A stretch of DNA of 53,858 bases from Zancudomyces culisetae (taxonomy: Eukaryota; Kickxellomycota; Harpellomycetes; Harpellales; Legeriomycetaceae): assembly GCA_001969505.1 (NCBI GenBank), contig LSSK01000164.1, positions 1 to 53,858 of the forward strand, written 5' to 3'. The position numbers and the translations under genes were made by a program. The notes under the pieces are model-generated. The model searched no databases. It saw only the letters and a list, made by a program, of their open reading frames with translations, and was not told where the DNA came from. Shown here piece after piece: positions 23,966 through 34,818 of this stretch; position 1 is the first letter of the stretch, and each line of letters opens with the position of its first letter.

Positions 23966-25235
23966 ATGTCTGTGGCTAATGCTATAAATCTTCTTCGAAA
24001 CCTGACGGGCGATACAAAGGGCCAGGACCAATCTGCATTGGCTGTAAACAATTCACTAGTCGAATTATTTCTGCTCAGCCTTGTTCAATCTATAAAGCTC
24101 TCATCAACCACAAACAGCGATAAATCTACCAAGGCCCTAAACTACAACATTGCAAACCTCGAGCGCCTATTCAAAAACCAGGTCGAATTTGAGACACCAA
24201 TTGATAATACTAACCAAGGTAAGTAGTAGCACAGGTTTACCTAGATTCCATTACCGACCCTATCCCATCCCATCCCATTCCTTTGCTTTCTCTTCATATA
24301 AATGGATTTTGATTTAAATATTTTTACAAATTGTCTGGCCTTGTAGAACAAAATGGAGAAAATAATCTGCTTGTTATCAACAAAAAGTTAGAGAATATCG
24401 GATTTAGAGTTGGTACGAGGATTGCTGAAAGGTTTGTTACACCTCCGTTTTTTGACTTTGCATTGTTACAGGATATAAGCAATTAAATCGAATTGACAAA
24501 AAAAATGATATCTCCTTAGATATTCTGCTGATATCCCAAGACTCGTCGATACACTGGACGTCGTAAAATATATCTGTAAGGATGTTTGGTACTTGGTGTT
24601 TCAAAAACAAATCGACAATCTAAAGACTAACCACAAGGTACTAATCCCAATTTACACCCACTGACAACCATACTGCGTTCGCCATGTATATATACTTGCT
24701 CATACTAACCGCTATATGGTACTGTGTAATGTATGCCATTTTAGGGAATATATATTCTACAAGACTTGCGGTTCAAATGGATAACTAAAATATCGAATAT
24801 CGAAAACAGTCACGAAGCTCTTAACGAAGCTACACATGTAAGATAATACCCGAAAACAAGCATACCTTTTCTCCTCTCCCCCAAAAACACTGTCATTAGT
24901 ACATTACTACATCTTCTTAACCAGAAAATGTCAAACATAAGCCCAGTTTTTTAAATAACGTCTCTTCTCCTCCCCCCTCTACTCTCTTCATATAGTTTTT
25001 GAACCTTGCCTGTGGGATCCTGAAGGGTGTTTTGTACAGCTTTGGGGTAAAGACCGAAGTTACTTTTAACATGGACACCCCCCCTAAATGTAATGCACTA
25101 TGCAATTTAGTTTATATTTGTGCGTTTACTCATATTTACCATGCAAATAAGCCCATAAATAACAACTATGTACACATGTATAAACGCTTTATAGGTAATT
25201 TTCAAGTAAAAGAGATAACCCGTCAACTAGCTTAG
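23966..25235 (+). CDS. TRS33: TRAPP complex subunit TRS33/TRAPPC6
   Basis: Six exons: 23966-24218, 24347-24431, 24520-24637, 24745-24837, 24996-25089 and 25195-25235. All junctions are in frame and the product is 227 residues. After a variable N-terminus, the Bet3-fold signatures appear in order: [55 protein letters not shown], then [20 protein letters not shown] and a C-terminal PKCNFQV block, which is completed only by splicing into the tiny last exon. TRS33 is a small core subunit of the TRAPP tethering complexes that activate Ypt1/Rab1-type GTPases at the Golgi. The last exon contributes only 13 full codons plus the stop, so an automatic gene caller could easily miss it. The N-terminal extension of about 80 residues is longer than I recall for animal TRAPPC6. 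Confidence 0.93.
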
Positions 25236-27155
25236 ACATCTAGAATTCCCGTGATACCTTCCTTAATTTTAGCAATAAACAACTACACTCTTTCTTTGGA
25301 GCAGTGGTGCCTAGTAAAACTTGAATATATCAACTCTATAGCTTGGCTATTCAAATGAACAAAAATATATCAAACTGGATGGATATCTTAATGTACTTTT
25401 TTCTGTTTAATACATCGGCACTTGCTTTATTTACAAAAACATCAAATGCTACATATATTACTAAGTATACCAAGTTCTAATAAATGAAGATGAATCAAAA
25501 TATATGAATAATGCGTATTTCGAAGCACATTGCCATTTACCTAGTTAAAACAATAATACAGATAATACATGTGTTAATATAGTTTCAGAAAACATAATTG
25601 TTGTATAGAATAACACATATATTTGAATAAACATTGACGCAAGTGCAGATGTTAGCGTTTAATCAGACAGTTTTTTATAATTATAACCGTTTTTCAGCAA
25701 CATTAAATTATGAAAGCCATGCATATAAAGTTATTTTTCGTCATCATTCATTAAACATAAAGAATACCACCAAACAATTTTATTCTTCCCCCCTTTAACC
25801 CCACCCTTTCATGTCAAGTTTATGAGTAATAAATAGTTGAATATATAAATATCTTACCTTTCTCGCTCCGAAATGTTCCACTGTTCAAAGGAAGATGATC
25901 AAGAATATTGTAGTGTCCTTGAAACCCACCTCCCCTTTAAATAGAACTTGCATCACAGTTCCCTTGATAAATCCCTTTTTCTTTACTGTATTAGTATTAT
26001 TTAGGTTATTCGATTTACTATGTACAATTCAAAAAAGCGATGTATTTATAAATAATCTAAGAACTGAAAGAAATAAAATTTAGCAAAATGAAAAAAAAAA
26101 TTTTTTTATCAAATATTTTTCTTGTTTGGTAAAAGTAAGGGGGGGGGGTGAAATTTGGTGAGTGAAAAGGCAATGAGCGGATTTGCCAGGAGCAAGAAAT
26201 GAAAAAAGGAGGAGGGGGAGGGGATTCGGACTTGGAAAAAAAAAATCAAAGAAGCAAGCTCCATAATAACCAAACAGCTGAACTCTGTCATCCGTCCAAT
26301 TAACGCCGCTTTGATAACTGGCATATTAATCGCTAGTCTAACAGCTGTGAGATTGAAATAACATCCAGATAAATGAGTAAAGGAGTTGTGTGCCAGGGAA
26401 AAGGCTATCTTGAAAATGAAAAAGAAATAAAGCACTGTCGCAAAAAAAGATGGTATTGCTAGTCAACTATTTTTCTTGTATACCGGTCCACCTACAGTTA
26501 TTTCTAAACTCTATTTAAAGTGGTTTTCTTTTGCAAGAGCTAGCAGCAAAAAAGAATATTTAATATCAAACTTGGATGAAAAGCGAAAAAGCGCTTATAA
26601 TAAAAAAGAGTCTAGCTGACCCACTTTGGTCTTGCTTAATAGCTAGCCTCGCCATACATCCAGCTATGGTATGGGTCGGGCAGTATAGTTTACAACTACA
26701 CCTATGTCTTACTCTGGTTGTCACTGTGTATATGTAAATTACGCCCACATAAATATAAAAATAGGGATAAATATGATAAAAGTAGGATAAAAAAAAGGGG
26801 GGGAGGCGAGGAGCGACTGATGGTAAAACTAAACTGATTATGATTTCTTGCAACTCCAATAAGCTGAGTTCTGTAAAAACCACAATAGTTTATCTATTTC
26901 ATAATGCTTTTTTTTTTCAACTAATTACTGGAAAGATTGTTTCTGGTTAAAATAATCCAAACTCTGAGGATTAATTCAAGTTCAGTGCCGCCAAAAAAAA
27001 AAGACTGGTAAAACGTAGCCGAAAAGCAATTAGTAAAAAAAAATTTGTTTATAGATTATAAAATAAAATAAATTCACAACTATCAGTGCAAAAAAAAAAA
27101 TACAAAGTTAAAAGATTAACTAAATCTTTTATGACAAACTTCTCCTGATTGGGAA
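25236..27155. other. Intergenic region between TRS33 and NDUFS2
   Basis: 1.9 kb, AT-rich, with G runs at 26139-26148 (10) and 26797-26803 (7). Short open frames near 25895-26435 and 26566-26883 encode hydrophobic peptides without recognisable similarity. One plus-strand stretch at about 26276-26359 could encode a single transmembrane helix, but no matching upstream exon was found. No gene is called. Confidence 0.45.
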
Positions 27156-28728
27156 ATGATTGGCGGTAGATTTGGCATAAGAAAGCTCGGCAGCCTCGGA
27201 GGGCTTATGAAGACCGAAAAGGTCTCAATTAGCAATTCAGTAAAAAGACAGTTTGGCTATGGACTTTTACATGGAAACAAGAAGATTGCAGTGGGACTCA
27301 AAAACAGGCGAAATTACACTAATTATCCAGAGCCAAGTGGAAGAGAGGACAGTTACATGGTGGGAGGCAGAATCGTACCACCAGGAACTACACCAGACGA
27401 CTATGTAGAAAAGATTTCGCGTAAGTAGATTGAAACACTACATATCATTGCATCCTGAATAAAAAGGTAGATTAAAAGTGTTGGGATAATGGTACTAACG
27501 GGGAATGGGGGGAAAAATTATATAAAAAATAGCTGAGTTGCAAAGCAGAGAGGATCAGGTTACAATCAAACCATTTACACTCAATTTTGGACCACAACAT
27601 CCAGCAGCGCACGGTGTACTTCGGTTGATTATAGAACTTGATGGAGAAAAAGTAACACATTGTGACCCACATATTGGGCTGCTACATCGAGGAACCGAAA
27701 AATTGATGGAATACAAGACATACTTGCAGGCACTCCCATACCTGGATCGGTTGGATTACTGTTCCATGATGACTAACGAACAAGTATTTGCACTTTCAGT
27801 AGAAAAATTGCTAAATATAGATATTCCAGAGCGAGCAAAATACATTCGTGTGCTGTTTGCTGAAATCACACGTATTTTGAACCACATGTTGGCCGTAGGC
27901 GCACACGTTATGGACGTCGGTGCGTTCACACCATTTTTGTATCTGTTTGAGGAGCGTGAAAAGTGTTTAGAGTTTTATGAGCGCGTGTCAGGAGCACGAA
28001 TGCACGCAGCATATGTTCGACCAGGAGGAGTGACAGCGGATATTCCCCGTGGGTTGATGGAGGATATCTACAAGTGGGCTGACCAGTTCCCCGACAGATT
28101 GGATGAAGTTGAAGAATTGGTCACTGGAAACAGAATCTGGATGAACAGAACAGTTGGCATTGGTGTGTTGACTCTTCAAGAAGCTCTTGATTGGGGATTC
28201 ACCGGTCCTATGCTTAGAGCCTCTGGTCTCCGCTGGGACATCCGTAAATCTGCTCCTTACGAAGTCTATGACAAATTGGAATTCGACATTCCAGTTGGTA
28301 CTCGTGGTGATACCTATGACAGATACTTGGTCCGTATAGAAGAAATGCGTCAGAGTATCAGAATCATTAAACAATGCCTTGATAACATGCCTCCTGGTCT
28401 ACACAAGATTGATGACTGGAAGATTTCTCCTCCTCCAAGACATGCCATGAAATCGGATATGGAGGCTGTCATTCATCACTTTAAGCTCTTCTCTGAGGGC
28501 TACAACGTCCCTGCTGGTGAAACATACACTGCCATTGAGGCTCCTAAGGGCGAGATGGGTATTTACCTTGTTTCTGATGGCGGAAGCAAGCCTTACAAAT
28601 GCCATATTAGAGCCCCTGGCTTCTACCATCTTGGTGGTGTCCACAAGATGGCTGTAGGAAGTCTTGTCGCTGATCTGGTGGCCATTGTCGGTACTTGTGA
28701 TTTGGTATTCGGTGAAGTTGACCGTTAA
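27156..28728 (+). CDS. NDUFS2: NADH:ubiquinone oxidoreductase 49 kDa subunit (complex I)
   Basis: Two exons, 27156-27420 and 27533-28728 (GTAAGT...ATAG), giving 486 residues. Exon 1 encodes a basic mitochondrial presequence. Exon 2 carries the whole nuoD-like core: [88 protein letters not shown] and the C-terminal [12 protein letters not shown]. These residues form the ubiquinone-binding cavity beside the N2 iron-sulfur subunit in the peripheral arm. Length and C-terminus agree with the family. The core is essentially gap-free, so the gene looks fully functional, and its presence implies a respiratory complex I in this fungus. Codon choice shifts toward more C/T-ending codons in the second half, as expected for a well-expressed gene. 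Confidence 0.97.
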
Positions 28729-29023
28729 TTTTATTTAGCCTCTTAGCAATATACTTTTTTTCTTTTTTCTTTTCGTTCTATTCATCCTTATTTTTTTTTT
28801 CAACTTTCGTGTTGAACCTGGAATAAAAAAAATGATATTAAAAAAATTGTACTAAGAACTTGTAAAGTATCAAAAAAGACCAGCCCTTTCTTGTTACTTT
28901 TGTTTTTTTTTTTTTTTGCTTTTCCTTAAATCACTAATAATAAATCGACAAATTTGAATACCCACCCCGTAAAACCTTTTTATGTAAATAGTAACTGTAT
29001 TCAGATTAAGAGTTGGAGTATAA

Positions 29024-32000
29024 ATGGCATCCTCAGCTACGGAAATCGACATCGAAATCGACACAGAAACGGATACAGAAACCAAAGCTAAAGCCAGAAA
29101 TACACCCATAAAAACTAGAGTCAACTACAATTGGTATTATCCATTTATAAGGTTCTTTGAAAAGGTTAGTGTCCTTTTGCACAGGGTTTATCCATCGTGT
29201 CTCCTTTTTTCTGTTTTTTTTTGGACAAGAGGGGGGAGGAGTAGAAAAAACAGACATCATACAGACTAACTTGCAAAACCAAACTTGCTTGTATAAAATA
29301 GAATCATTTACTACATAGCTGTAAAGCCTTCGAGACTGAGGTGGATTTGTTTTCAATCCCACTGAAAAAAACTATACTACTAGATTCTTTGGAAGTACTA
29401 ATTGATGATTTACTGGTATTTGCACATTTCTTCCTTCCTTATTGATGCTTTCCTCTACGATTAGCTACATTTTTTTTTCTCTTTTTCTTGCTTAAAACAT
29501 AGGTGTATAACTAAGTATTCACATTTATACATATATAGCGTGTCTTGGATGAGTTGGATGAGTTGGAGAATATCGAATATATCCAGCGGAATATTGGATC
29601 GGATGCAACCGGAAATAGTGGCTCAAAACGTAACGATTCAACACCACAAGGTAAACGTTCAACACTTGTACCTGTGTTTATTCTCCCTTTTTTTCTTTTC
29701 TTTGAGCATATCCTAATTACTTTTCTCCTTTCTGATCCATTATTGTGTATTCAGTATTTAATATCCAGCTCATGTTACTAATACAGTATTTAACCTGAAA
29801 CCATTTCATTTTTAACTTTAGAATCGCAAAAATACATCCGGAAACTCGAGGAGAGACTGCGAAAACACCAACAGAAAGAGGTTTTGATAACTCTAAATAA
29901 CGATCAGGTAAAGAATAGATATACATTTTTTGACTCTCTCTACGTATTTACTTTTTGTTTCTCTTCTGATGCTAAAACATGATCAATTCTTCGTTTATAT
30001 AGGAACAGGAAGAACTAGATCGGTTTCTAGAGAGGCAACGAGAGATTATCAATGAAAGCAATAACAAAGAGTTTTTAGTAGAGAAAGCTGAGGGAGAGAG
30101 TAAGTAGCAAGATCCAAAGTGTATGTGTTGTATAAAAATATTAGATCCATTTAAGACAAGTTTTCTATTTCGATAAAATAGCAAGATGTTCCAGGGTTGA
30201 TGCTCGGGAGTTAAATCGAGGCGTGCAAATGGAGCGGGATGTTCTTGAGGGAACATACTTATTCAACATGCACTCAAATCCTCAAAAGGCCACTGATACT
30301 GATGGTAATAGTGCCGAAGTTAAACCATCAGCTAATGAGTTAAACAAAAATTCTGCACTTTCCGGGCTGGAAGAGAGAATTGAAAACCTAAAAACACATT
30401 TGAACTTGACGTTTAGTAAGCTTACTCAAATTCTCACTCTCTATCTATAGTTTTAGTATAAAAACAGCAAAACAAGATATATAACAATACGTTTTTTATT
30501 CGCGTAGAGGATTACCCATCAAAGCTCAGCATTCATCAAAAAGTGTCGGCTTTGGAAGAGAGAATAATGCAGTTGGAAAGAGACTATCCAGTTTGGTCGG
30601 CCTTACATTTTGTACAATCAGGGGAAAAGGTATCCTATTTAATCTTAGATTGTTTTATATAATTAAAAAAACTAGTGCCTTTTTTTCTTTTGGCCTTCGG
30701 AATTTAAAATTAATCGATTTACAATGATAGCTACCGAACCCATCGTCTTACACGATTGTTGCTTCAAAGGACCCAAAAAGTAATTCTGTGCAATTGAAAA
30801 AAACCAAGCTGACGCCATCGTTGAACAACCCACTTCCAGCTAAAAACACATCAACAATAGCTCAAGACATGTACAGCAACTATGAGAGCAACACAAACTC
30901 TAACCTTAAGGCCAGTTCACTTGTGATATCCGAACCCGATATTCTAATTCCAAACTCTCCAAAGAAACGGAAAAGAGGTAGACCAAGACTGACCGATTAT
31001 GTAAATATCAACACAACGCCTTCTACCTCGTTTTCGTTTATGAAGCCCAGATCGAAGGTCAAAATAGACAATAAAAGAAAGAAACGGAAATATACAAAAC
31101 GCGAAAAGGCCGTTGATGTTAATGAGCTCGTCAACAACAATACTGGTGACGCCATCAGCTCATCTAAGATGGACAAGTTGATTAAAGAACAAGTTGAGCT
31201 CCTAAATAAAAATAGAGCACAGTCTACGTCTCAATCGCAAGCCCAGTTTGCAGGTAAGGTGTACTGGCCTTTCTCTAACTCCAAGCGCACCTCTTCGCTG
31301 ACGAAAGCTGTCCTCACCAAGTTTTTGTCGAAACAGCAGCAGGAAATTTCTAAATTCACTATCAATAACGACGCAAATGCAGGTTTAAACATGCCTACTG
31401 GCAGAAATGTAGCATCTAGTTCCCACCACATGGTTGATGGTAACACCGCTATTGATAGCACTGGTAGTTTTGCAAATATTGATAACACTGCATCCGCTCC
31501 AAAAACTGTGACATCCACATCCACATCCACATCCACATCCACATCCACATCCACATCCACATCCACATCCACATCCACATCCACATCCACATCCACATCN
31601 NNNNNNNNNNNNNNNNNNNNNNNNNNNNNNNNNNNNNNNNNNNNNNNNNNNNNNNNNNNNNNNNNNNNNNNNNNNNNNNNNNNNNNNNNNNNNNNNNNNN
31701 NNNNNNNNNNNNNNNNNNNNNNNNNNNNNNNNNNNNNNNNNNNNNNNNNNNNNNNNNNNNNNNNNNNNNNNNNNNNNNNNNNNNNNNNNNNNNNNNNNNN
31801 NNNNNNNNNNNNNNNNNNNNNNNNNNNNNNNNNNNNNNNNNNNNNNNNNNNNNNNNNNNNNNNNNNNNNNNNNNNNNNNNNNNNNNNNNNNNNNNNNNNN
31901 NNNNNNNNNNNNNNNNNNNNNNNNNNNNNNNNNNNNNNNNNNNNNNNNNNNNNNNNNNNNNNNNNNNNNNNNNNNNNNNNNNNNNNNNNNNNNNNNNNNN

Positions 32001-32284
32001 NNNNNNNNNNNNNNNNNNNNNNNNNNNNNNNNNNNNNNNNNNNNNNNNNNNNNNNNNNNNNNNNNNNNNNNNNNNNNNNNNNNNNNNNNNCCACATCCAC
32101 ATCCACATCCACATCCACATCCACATCAACATCCACATCAACACCCACACCTACAACGTCTAAAACACCTACAACATCAACTGCAGATAATCCTGATACA
32201 GGTACTGCTTCTGACCTTGATGTTGATATCGAACCTGATCCTGATCCTGATCCTGAAACAGGCTCTGATTTCAAAAAATTTTGA
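29024..32284 (+). CDS. MBIP-like protein with AT-hook and Thr-Ser repeat tail
   Basis: Seven exons: 29024-29164, 29539-29650, 29822-29907, 30003-30099, 30182-30415, 30508-30629, 30731-32284. All are in frame with TAG acceptors; about 781 residues if the assembly gap length is right. The middle matches animal MBIP (MAP3K12-binding inhibitory protein, an ATAC acetyltransferase subunit) as I remember it: REIINESNNKEFL, CSRVDARELNR, LSGLEERIENLKTHL, then YPSKLSIHQKVSALEERI and LERDYPVW. The N-terminus is acidic and Leu/Glu-rich, with a small DNA duplication giving LDELDELE. The last exon adds a basic region with an AT-hook core, KRKRGRPRLTDY (30962-30997), and a second basic cluster KRKKRKYTKRE, then (TS)n, PT-rich and PDPDPD tails. 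A nuclear, chromatin-associated role is inferred. Residues encoded at 31600-32090 are unknown. Confidence 0.75.
31511..32129. repeat. CCACAT hexanucleotide repeat with assembly gap
   Basis: An uninterrupted ACATCC repeat runs from about 31511 to 31599 and again from 32091 to about 32126. The 491 N bases between (31600-32090) fit the repeat phase exactly: the repeat stops at base 5 of the hexamer and resumes at base 5. The repeat encodes alternating Thr-Ser inside the last exon of the MBIP-like gene and keeps its frame. The true length is unknown. Confidence 0.95.
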
Positions 32285-32957
32285 GTTCATTTATTTGTTT
32301 TCGGTTGTTTCTTTTTGTGAAATATGCACTAAATATATCAACGAGATAGTGGCAAATTTATTTATTACAGCCATAATCAAATAGCCTATATTCTGATATC
32401 CATCCCGCTATAACCTTTCAGGTATAGTTAGGCTGTTTTTGTAAGTAAAAGACATTAATATCTACATTAATAAAATCAAAAATATATAAAAAGTCGAACG
32501 GACGGGCAAAATAAGAAGAATGTAAATAACCAACCCAGCCTGTTTGGTTCATATTTATATTAAAACTCGCTTCTTTTTACGCATACTTTTTTACTCTGTA
32601 ACCCCAATATTTACTTGTGCAAACATTTCTGTATTTTATTGCCATTACTATATCAGTCGATTAATTTGCAAAATGTTGGATGACCTAGTTAACCCCATTT
32701 TTCTATTTGAAAAACTACGATCAAAATTAAGGTTAATATAAAAAATTTCAGCCTGGCGGTTTTCAATAGTTTGAGATAAAAAAAAGGCAGCAAAATCAAT
32801 TTGTATAGCAGCTTCAGAAACTAGTTTGCCTCTTTCTTTTTTTTTTTGAAGATAAAAAAGACACTTTCTTGAACAAGACCAAGTAAACAGTACTAGACAC
32901 TCAAAACTACCACAAATTGATATTTAGATTTATTTCTGCAGTAAAAAATATATAAAG
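32285..32957. other. Intergenic spacer
   Basis: 673 bases between the MBIP-like gene and COA3, both plus strand. AT-rich with T and A runs; no gene was seen. Confidence 0.5.
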
Positions 32958-33389
32958 ATGTTCGGCAAATTAATTGGAAAATCCGTAACTGCTTCATTGA
33001 ACTACGGAGCCAAAACACGCTTAGTTTCTACAAGACAGATTGGCAGGCGATATCTACTTACACCTAGCTATTCTAACAAGGAATCCATGGAACGCGGTCG
33101 TCAACAGTATCGAATGAAAAATGCAGCTTTGTTTGCAGGGCTTAGTTTGACTGCAATTGGAATATGTAAGTCCAAATGTACCTTCATAAATCCATAGCAC
33201 TCAAAGGATTACCCCGAGCCTTTCTTTAATCTTATGTACATATATATATGATCACTACTCTTATCATAATAAGAATAATTTGGATGTATTATCTCTGATT
33301 ATGTAGATTATTATTCGATGTATGCTGTTGGCCAAGAAGATTTCTCTGACATTCCTTTGCCTGAGCCTGTCAAAGAAGAAAAGGCCTAA
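32958..33389 (+). CDS. COA3: Cytochrome c oxidase assembly factor COA3
   Basis: Two exons, 32958-33165 and 33307-33389 (GTAAGT...GTAG), 96 residues. The N-terminus is basic and lacks acidic residues, suiting mitochondrial import. SMERGRQQYRMKN precedes a single transmembrane helix (AALFAGLSLTAIGI); the helix continues across the splice site into YYYSMYAVGQEDFSDIPLP. The AVGQ.DF.D tail after the membrane segment is the hallmark of the COA3/Cox25/CCDC56 family, which sits in the inner membrane, binds newly made COX1 and links its translation to complex IV assembly. Length fits the family. The second exon carries the diagnostic tail, so a one-exon model would lose it. Identification is from memory of short conserved motifs. 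Confidence 0.8.
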
Positions 33390-33692
33390 TCACTTTTAAG
33401 AACACTATCCAAAATCCTGAAATATGGTTTTGGGTTTAAGCTAGCTGGTTTTGTATTTATTCTATAGTTATTATAGTCATTATATTTCGTTTCAAGTGTA
33501 TGAAAAATACATTTCTGTGAACCTGAAATCTTAAATCAGTGCACTTTATATCATAAAACCGCAAAATAAGTCCTGCTCAAATATACCAGAATTTAATGAA
33601 TAATTTAAACTAACAACCAAAGCATCTAGTATTCAAAATATCTAGCATTCAAAATATCTAGCTAAAACACCAGCTTAAAATATCCATCTATC
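33390..33692. other. Convergent spacer between COA3 and the GDSL esterase
   Basis: 303 AT-rich bases between two tail-to-tail genes. It contains two tandem 16-bp units at 33624-33655 close to the esterase 3' end. Nothing else was recognised. Confidence 0.5.
33624..33661. repeat. 16-bp direct tandem repeat
   Basis: Two copies of ATCTAG(T/C)ATTCAAAAT at 33624-33639 and 33640-33655, followed by a partial third copy (ATCTAG), immediately 3' of the GDSL esterase gene. One mismatch separates the full copies. Confidence 0.85.
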
Positions 33693-34818
33693 TTATGGAA
33701 TAATGGTCTCCCAGGTAGGTAAAAATGTGGGAACATTTTCAGGGCTAAGTTCTGGAAAGTTTGTGTTTATGGTTTCCATCAGGCTCTTAAACAAAAAGTC
33801 ATTTCCTAAGTTCTCCAAATGTAGCCCATCACAGAGATACCGATCATACCCGAATCTTGGATTGTTCACATCAGTACAGTATTTTTGATCTGTGTTTGTG
33901 TCTTGTTGTTGCTGTGAACCATCTGAGTTGACTGCAGCATTCTTCAGTTCCTGGATCTTATCCTCGATTCCTTGCCACAGGTTTATAACAGGAATGTTGT
34001 AATCTTTTCCAATTTTCACCACCTCGTCAGCATAGATTTTTACTGACTGGTTGTTTCTATTAACCTCTGTGTACCCCTTTTCTTTGAGGATTTCTTGCCA
34101 CATTGTACTACACAGTGGTGGTGGAGTGATCAATATTATTTTCACATCAGGATTGTAGTATTCTGACTCTTTGTTTGTTAAAAAATCAATCATTTGACGT
34201 ATGTTGGCACCATATTCGGCTAGCGGAACATGCTGAAACCAAGGTGGCAATGAGCTATCATTTGCTCCCAAAAATATCGTTACCAACCTTATTCTTGGGG
34301 TTCTACTTTCTTCAAACCCTGTCAGTATCTGTTGTTCATAGTTCACCTTACCATTGTCCGCATTTTCCGATAAATTTTTTTGTTCATCCTTACTAGTTAT
34401 ACTAGACCCATCTGATCTTTTTGGAAATGTTTTAAAAAATATATGCTTTCCCCATCTGGTGTTGTATCCTATTTTCAATACAAAATGCATTTGTTTGGTA
34501 TTTCAGACTTTTTGTCTTACTACTTTAGTTACACTGAAAACGAAAAGTTGTAATTTATTTCAGAACTTGGCTCAAGCATATTTGTACAAACAATTGGTAT
34601 GTTGTGTGATAATATACACGCTAGTAACACACTGAAATATACATAGAATCTAACATGGTCGTCTTACCTGAATATCCTCTGTTAACTACTTCTATTTTTC
34701 GTACATACTGGTTTGCCAACTGTGATACCCAACCATCCTTTTCTACTTGATATCCAAGCTCGGTTATTGAGTCACCAAAAGTGATGAAAATGTCTCTAGC
34801 TAGCCCCTTTGATATCAT
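33693..34818 (-). CDS. IAH1: GDSL esterase, isoamyl acetate-hydrolysing type
   Basis: Two exons, 34668-34818 and 33693-34468 (GTAAGA...ATAG), 308 residues. SGNH-hydrolase blocks are all visible: block I FITFGDSITE with the catalytic serine; block II at the splice junction, NRGYSGYNTRWGKHIF, with the glycine; block III IFLGANDS with the asparagine; and block V DGLHLENLG with the catalytic Asp and His. The order and the VVNRGYSGYNTRW phrase match yeast Iah1 and its relatives, which hydrolyse short-chain acetate esters. No signal peptide is seen, so it is probably cytosolic. Two insertions are longer than usual: a Ser/Lys/Asn-rich stretch after KHIFFKTFPK and a Gln/Asn-rich stretch with QQQQ near the C-terminal third. 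The real substrate cannot be told from sequence. Confidence 0.93.

Noticed and set aside
26276-26359. Plus-strand stretch encoding a possible transmembrane tail (NSVIRPINAALITG...)
   Set aside because: A plausible AG acceptor precedes it, but no start exon could be joined in frame and the opposite strand is equally hydrophobic.
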